From assembly GCF_019195455.1 (NCBI RefSeq), contig NZ_JAIMBW010000001.1:1860001-1924000 (forward strand): DNA of 64,000 nucleotides, given 5' to 3'. Position 1 is the first letter of the stretch. Every line of letters begins with the position of its first letter. The translations under genes were made by a program, and so were the position numbers. This stretch comes from Gymnodinialimonas phycosphaerae (GTDB taxonomy: Bacteria; Pseudomonadota; Alphaproteobacteria; Rhodobacterales; Rhodobacteraceae). A model generated the notes under the pieces. The model worked only from the letters and a program-made list of their open reading frames with translations, ran no database searches and had not been told where the DNA came from. Positions 63,710 through 64,000 of the stretch are shown piece by piece.

Positions 63710-64000
63710 TCACACCTCGGGCACGCCCCCCGACATCACGGTCAGAAACCACTCTGTGTCGATGTTGCCGCCACATAGGATCACGCCCACTTTTTTCCCG
63801 GCCATCGCTTCCTTTTCCTGCATCAGCGCCGCCAGCGGCGCCGCGCCAGCCCCTTCCGCCAGATTGTGGATGTCGCGGTAGTAGACCCGGATCGCCTCGG
63901 CGACCTCGGTGTCCGAGACGGTCATGATCCGCGCCGCGCCCTTGGAATAGATGTCGAAAGCCGCTTGCACCGGCATCCGCACGGCCATGCCGTCGGCAAA
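63710..64000 (-). CDS. Threonine/serine dehydratase-like PLP enzyme, 3' part only
   Basis: The last 96 codons of a gene that begins beyond the right edge. FADGMAVRMPVQAAFDIYSK, TVSDTEVAEAIRVYYRDIHN and KKVGVILCGGNIDTEW match the C-terminal end of the catalytic domain of fold-type II threonine ammonia-lyase or serine racemase-like enzymes; there is no C-terminal ACT domain, so it is the catabolic or racemase-like kind. The PLP lysine is outside the window. Confidence 0.82.
   Translation of the reverse strand, partial: FADGMAVRMPVQAAFDIYSKGAARIMTVSDTEVAEAIRVYYRDIHNLAEGAGAAPLAALMQEKEAMAGKKVGVILCGGNIDTEWFLTVMSGGVPEV

Overview
The window is about 64 kb of high-GC chromosomal DNA from an alphaproteobacterium, almost certainly a member of the Rhodobacterales (Roseobacter/Rhodobacteraceae group). 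The evidence is gene content and order: the aa3 oxidase cluster ctaC-ctaB-small protein-ctaG-ctaE-SURF1-thrC-M16 peptidase, the hflK-hflC-DUF2065-degP cluster, DUF3572 beside pleD, glmU-glmS facing a phosphoglycolate phosphatase, and the alphaproteobacterial regulatory signatures GAAC-N7-GAAC / GTTC-N7-GTTC (LexA) and TTAA-N7-TTAA (CtrA). Nearly all of it is dense housekeeping sequence. I see no rRNA, tRNA, insertion sequence, prophage or CRISPR array.

Layout. 0-3 kb: the start of an H-NOX haem protein gene, a non-pyrrolysine MttB-family methyltransferase, a HAD phosphatase and DUF3572. 3-7 kb: the diguanylate cyclase PleD and an ECF sigma factor cluster (EF-hand secreted protein, sigma factor, one-TM partner, CpxP-like protein). 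7-18 kb: DUF983, NUDIX, EamA transporter, fatty acid desaturase with a divergent XRE regulator, an SGNH-hydrolase/thioesterase fusion, an aldo/keto reductase, a LexA-boxed imuA-like gene, an MFS transporter, a serine hydrolase and metG. 18-28 kb: a PAN-domain protein and the long minus-strand respiratory operon. 28-40 kb: tldD, dprA (with a perfect CtrA site), topA, nitroreductase, EI24 protein, methylmalonyl-CoA epimerase, a response regulator, aspS and a ferredoxin. 40-49 kb: an L,D-transpeptidase whose signal peptide carries an amber codon, a LexA-boxed DnaE2-like OB-fold gene, a lipoprotein, degP/hfl, gor, rpiA and thiN. 49-64 kb: an 890-residue acidic low-complexity protein, purA, secG, pyrG, an outer-membrane barrel, a DegT aminotransferase, gph, glmU, glmS, an acetyltransferase, a DNA alkylation repair protein and the end of a threonine dehydratase-like gene.

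The most interesting thread is regulation of DNA damage and DNA uptake. Two genes 28 kb apart, an ImuA homologue and a stand-alone copy of the C-terminal OB domain of the error-prone polymerase DnaE2, each have a perfect LexA box overlapping the promoter and almost no leader. Neither has imuB or dnaE2 next to it. This looks like a dispersed or partly decayed SOS mutasome. Separately, dprA (single-strand DNA protection in transformation and gene-transfer-agent uptake) has a perfect CtrA site. The window also holds a diguanylate cyclase that appears to have lost its inhibitory c-di-GMP site. Other notable items are the SGNH-thioesterase fusion, the ECF/EF-hand/CpxP-like cluster and families of dispersed intergenic hairpins.
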